DNA of 9,061 nt from Collinsella sp. (GTDB lineage: Bacteria; Actinomycetota; Coriobacteriia; Coriobacteriales; Coriobacteriaceae): positions 1 through 9,061 of the forward strand of contig JAIHVJ010000128.1 in NCBI GenBank assembly GCA_022720335.1. The letters are read 5' to 3'. How positions within the stretch are numbered: the stretch's first letter is position 1; every line of letters starts with the position of its first letter. The notes under the pieces are model-generated. The model worked only from the letters and a program-made list of their open reading frames with translations. It had not been told where the DNA came from and searched no databases. Positions 6,594 through 9,061 of this stretch are shown here, in pieces. A program made the position numbers and the translations under genes.

Positions 6594-6794
6594 GGACAGT
6601 TAGTTCAGATACGTATTTATTTAAAGCCCCAGAGGGCCGTTCGGAGCCTTCTGAGCTCCCCGGCGGACGTCATGCCGCCCGAAACTCATCGTTTTCGAGC
6701 ACAACCGCTGCACATTTACCCTCAAATCGTCCTCGAAGGCCCTTAAAAACGCCTCGAACGCGCGATGCCTTATACGTATCTGAACTAACTGTCC
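6594..6794. repeat. Terminal-inverted-repeat element III, copy A, 201 bp
   Basis: A perfect 23-bp inverted repeat bounds this element: 6594-6616 begins GGACAGTTAGTTCAGATACG and ends TAT, and 6772-6794 is its exact complement. The same end sequence bounds copy B at 8121-8322. The 155-bp interior holds small hairpins (GGAGC 6643-6647 with GCTCC 6655-6659; GGCGG 6662-6666 with CCGCC 6675-6679) and no convincing gene. The 9-bp TCGTCAACC occurs on both sides (6579-6587 and 6803-6811), 6 and 8 bases outside the ends, a possible but imprecise target duplication. The element lies 21 bp after the prs terminator. It is probably a non-autonomous mobile or structured-RNA element. Confidence 0.88.
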
Positions 6795-6958
6795 AGCAGT
6801 TGTCGTCAACCCTCGCGGCAGAGCTCAATTTCCCGCAATCCCCTCAACCAATTCCTCCGACTTCATAACACCCAGCCGTTCATGGCACACAACACCCCAC
6901 TGAGCGAAAAGAACGACGCGGCGACCGCGTTTCGCCAGCGGCTTAGTACCTTGTAGTT

Positions 6959-8086
6959 ATGACGACCGTGATTTCACATCTCTCCGCCCTCCGCGCGATC
7001 CGCCGCGCACGACGGGCGTACTCTGCACTTCCATGGGACTCCATCGACGGCGGGCAGCAATCACAAGCTCTGGCTGGCTGCATCCCCAATAATGACGCCA
7101 TAGACTTTGACGCGCTTTCGATGCTCGATGCTTGGAATGAAGACGATTCCGAGCTGCTCGATCTTCTCGTTTCAAACGAAGACAACAGGCGTCCCGACAA
7201 GCGACTTCTTCAGCATATTCTCTCTGCCCCGCTTCCCGAAGGGGCGATTATGCACATCGAGGCTGACATCTACGCCACATCCCCTGCCATGACGGCGCTG
7301 CTGTGTTCCAAAAATGAATCGGTTCCCAAAACCTTAATGCTTCTCATGGAGTTGCTCGGAACGTATTCCCTTCCACCCGAGGCAACCTACCCCATCGCCT
7401 ATGACGACATCTGGCCCAAGGTCGAAGACTTCGAAGCGACGAACGACCTCGATTGCCGGAGCGACCAGTCGGTGACCGAGCAGCAAAACGAAACCCGCTA
7501 CGAACAGGCACACTACAAATGCGAGCCAGCCACGACCATCGAGGAGCTCGAGGCGATCGTGCGGTTCGCCAAAAGCAGCTCATATACCTCGTTTCGCACA
7601 GCCGTCAAACTTGCCCGACCCGGATCTGCATCCCCAGCCGAATCCCTAATGTTTGCCGTTCTCGGAGCGCCCATGCGCTTTGGCGGATTTGGGTGTTGCA
7701 GCCTGCCCATGGGCGGCCTGCTACTCAACTATCGAGTCGACTTCGACACCCTTGCTGTCAACATGTCCTCGGGCATCCCCTACGCCATCTGCGACTTATA
7801 CTGCCCGGCAGCCGGTGTCGACAACGAATACAACGGAATTGGGCATGAGCTTCAAAACGCTCGCATCCACGATGGCAATCGAAATAATGGCCTCAAGGCA
7901 ATGGGCATCCACGTCCTGGTTATCAATCGCGACCAAATGAAAGACCTTGTTGCACTCGAAGCCTTCGCCCAAACGATGCATCGACTCGCGGGAGTGCGAT
8001 TCCGCTACCGTATCAAGGGCTATCGCAAGCGTCAGGCCGCTTGGCTCAACGCTCTGCGGGCCGGAATCGGCCTTGCGCCGGTCTAA
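6959..8086 (+). CDS. AbiEi/DUF559-like protein with PD-(D/E)XK-type nuclease signature
   Basis: This 375-residue cytoplasmic-looking protein has no signal peptide or membrane segment. Its plan recalls a family common in Coriobacteriia: an N-terminal part opening VISHLSALRAIRRARR (4-19) and, further on, IYATSPAMTALL (104-115) and LMELLGTYSLP (129-139), as in AbiEi-like proteins; then a variable acidic stretch (about 150-190); then a C-terminal Vsr/DUF559-like domain. Possible catalytic positions are Glu228 (SPAESLMFAVL), Asp279 (ICDLYCPAAG) and Glu290 in NEYNG, followed by His296, Asp305 and Arg308 in HDGNRNNGLKAMGIHVLVIN, the helix-strand pair typical of the fold. The usual E-x-D is E-Y-N here, so activity is doubtful. 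No ribosome-binding site precedes the ATG, and the 164 bp upstream shows no clear promoter; leaderless translation is possible. Codons are less C-rich than in glmU and prs, suggesting acquisition. Role unknown: defence, toxin-antitoxin or domesticated nuclease. Confidence 0.75.
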   Translation: MTTVISHLSALRAIRRARRAYSALPWDSIDGGQQSQALAGCIPNNDAIDFDALSMLDAWNEDDSELLDLLVSNEDNRRPDKRLLQHILSAPLPEGAIMHIEADIYATSPAMTALLCSKNESVPKTLMLLMELLGTYSLPPEATYPIAYDDIWPKVEDFEATNDLDCRSDQSVTEQQNETRYEQAHYKCEPATTIEELEAIVRFAKSSSYTSFRTAVKLARPGSASPAESLMFAVLGAPMRFGGFGCCSLPMGGLLLNYRVDFDTLAVNMSSGIPYAICDLYCPAAGVDNEYNGIGHELQNARIHDGNRNNGLKAMGIHVLVINRDQMKDLVALEAFAQTMHRLAGVRFRYRIKGYRKRQAAWLNALRAGIGLAPV

Positions 8087-8120
8087 ACGGCGAATCTGCC
8101 GTGCGCCGTCGGGCAGGGCT

Positions 8121-8322
8121 GGACAGTTAGTTCAGATACGTATAAATGGACACATTGAATTAGGCTATTTTGCAGTCATCTCTATACCATTCGCCCCATT
8201 TGAAGGCCGAGTAGACTTCAAAACAGCGTCATTTGGACTAACTAAAGCGCCAAAACGGCGCCACAGCATTGAATTGAGCAATTCGGCGCCTCAGGATTTA
8301 TACGTATCTGAACTAACTGTCC
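8121..8322. repeat. Terminal-inverted-repeat element III, copy B, 202 bp
   Basis: The same perfect 23-bp ends as copy A lie at 8121-8143 and 8300-8322 (outer half GGACAGTTAGTTC). The 156-bp interior differs from copy A by eye in either orientation, yet it is only one base longer. It contains hairpins GCGCC-AAAAC-GGCGC (8247-8261) and GAATT-GAGC-AATTC (8271-8284). Just outside, GCCGTCG (8105-8111) and CGACGGC (8334-8340) extend the symmetry with a short unpaired gap. The element starts 35 bp after the nuclease-like gene and ends 57 bp before the pth promoter. Confidence 0.88.
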
Positions 8323-8379
8323 ATCTCGGCTTTCGACGGCCGCCAAACGCCCCCCCAAATAACCTCAATCGCCCTCCAT

Positions 8380-8408
8380 TTGACAGCGGCAACAGGGTCG
8401 CTCACCAT
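8380..8408 (+). promoter_or_regulatory. Probable promoter of pth
   Basis: A perfect -35 box TTGACA (8380-8385) is followed after 17 bp by CACCAT (8403-8408), a weak -10 box matching the consensus at three positions. The implied start near 8415 leaves a leader of about 24 nt containing the AAAGGA ribosome-binding site. It lies downstream of element B, so pth expression would not depend on prs or on the inserted segment. Confidence 0.55.
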
Positions 8409-8438
8409 AGCAGGCGACAAATCGACGAAAGGACAAAC

Positions 8439-9061
8439 ATGGCAGCTGCACAGCCGCTTAAAATTCGCATGGTTGCCGGGCTTGGCAACCCGGGCGAGGA
8501 ATATGCCGAGACCCGCCACAACGCCGGCTTTAAGGCGATCGACGAGCTGGCCCGTCAGGCCGGCGTCACGTACTGGAAAAACCAGGCCGGTGCCGAGGTC
8601 GCGCTCATCAACATCAACGACCCCGAGGAAGAGGGTGGCAAGCGCCAGATCGTGCTGGTCAAGCCGCAGTCGTATATGAATACCTCGGGCGGCCCCATCT
8701 CCAAGCTCTGCCGCGAGTACAAGATCAAGGCCGAGGAGCTACTCGTGATTCACGACGAGCTCGACATCCCCGCCGGTGACGTGCGCGTCAAGGTGGGCGG
8801 TGGCCACGCCGGCCACAACGGCCTGCGCTCCATCATCGACAAGATGGGCAGCCGCGACTTTAGCCGTATCCGCACCGGCATCGGCAACCCTCCCGGCAAG
8901 ATGGCCGTGGCAGACTATGTGCTCAAGCAGCTGCGCGCCCGCGAGGCCGAGGACTTCCAGGGCACCTGCGCCCGCGCCGCAGATGCCGCCGGTCTGGCCA
9001 TCGTCCACGGCGTAATCTACGCCCGCGATCACGTAAACGGCGCCGCTTCCGCCAACGGCAA
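8439..9061 (+). CDS. pth: Peptidyl-tRNA hydrolase (3' end beyond window)
   Basis: Pth cleaves peptidyl-tRNAs that drop off the ribosome, releasing tRNA for reuse; it is essential in most bacteria. The visible 207 residues include all hallmark motifs: GLGNPG (14-19), TRHNAG with the catalytic-type His27, YMNTSG (79-84), HDELDIPAG with Asp106 (105-113), and GGGHAGHNGLRSI with Asn127 (120-132), then RIRTGIGNPP (143-152). A short acidic insertion, NDPEEEGGKRQ (60-70), lies between two core strands. The ATG has AAAGGA at 8428-8433 upstream, and the frame is open to the last base, so the stop lies outside. The protein is already longer than the roughly 190 residues usual for the family, implying a short C-terminal tail. 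It is the expected partner downstream of prs, here displaced by the accessory segment. Confidence 0.95.
   Translation, partial: MAAAQPLKIRMVAGLGNPGEEYAETRHNAGFKAIDELARQAGVTYWKNQAGAEVALININDPEEEGGKRQIVLVKPQSYMNTSGGPISKLCREYKIKAEELLVIHDELDIPAGDVRVKVGGGHAGHNGLRSIIDKMGSRDFSRIRTGIGNPPGKMAVADYVLKQLRAREAEDFQGTCARAADAAGLAIVHGVIYARDHVNGAASANG

Noticed and set aside
6621..6809. 62-codon minus-strand frame spanning copy A
   Set aside because: It crosses the terminal repeat, lacks a ribosome-binding site, and copy B shows no equivalent frame.

Overview
The window looks like chromosomal DNA from a high-GC actinomycete of the class Coriobacteriia, most like Collinsella. This is an inference from the core gene set, the strong GCC/CTC/ATC codon bias, an actinobacterial-type PRPP synthetase loop, and a family of short inverted-repeat elements in the gene gaps. 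No rRNA, tRNA, CRISPR array, transposase or phage gene was seen.

Layout. Positions 1-208 hold the 3' end of an exodeoxyribonuclease III gene (+). Positions 209-746 are a gene-free stretch with two unrelated imperfect inverted-repeat elements (285-444 and 540-707); the first carries a bidirectional terminator-like hairpin. Positions 747 to about 3860 are a tightly packed minus-strand operon for an ECF-type vitamin transporter, in the order EcfT membrane protein, fused double ATPase, S component. It is transcribed divergently from glmU (3916-5328, +), which makes UDP-GlcNAc. Then come prs (5520-6506, +), PRPP synthetase, and pth (8439 to the window end, +), peptidyl-tRNA hydrolase. glmU, prs and pth are also close neighbours in Bacillus. 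Terminators follow glmU and prs, and pth appears to have its own promoter.

Between prs and pth lies an accessory segment. A 375-residue protein gene (6959-8086) has an AbiEi/DUF559-like architecture with a PD-(D/E)XK-type nuclease fold signature. It sits between two elements of 201 and 202 bp (6594-6794 and 8121-8322). All four ends of these elements are the same 23-bp sequence, yet their interiors look unrelated.

The main oddities are: (1) the twin elements with identical ends, equal length and different middles around a nuclease-like gene; (2) an ECF ATPase whose first nucleotide-binding domain has no Walker A, as if about 60-70 codons had been cleanly lost in frame; (3) a long linker in the same ATPase that looks like a translated intergenic repeat; (4) two more palindromic elements downstream of the exonuclease gene. 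All calls come from reading the sequence by eye; no database search or folding was run.
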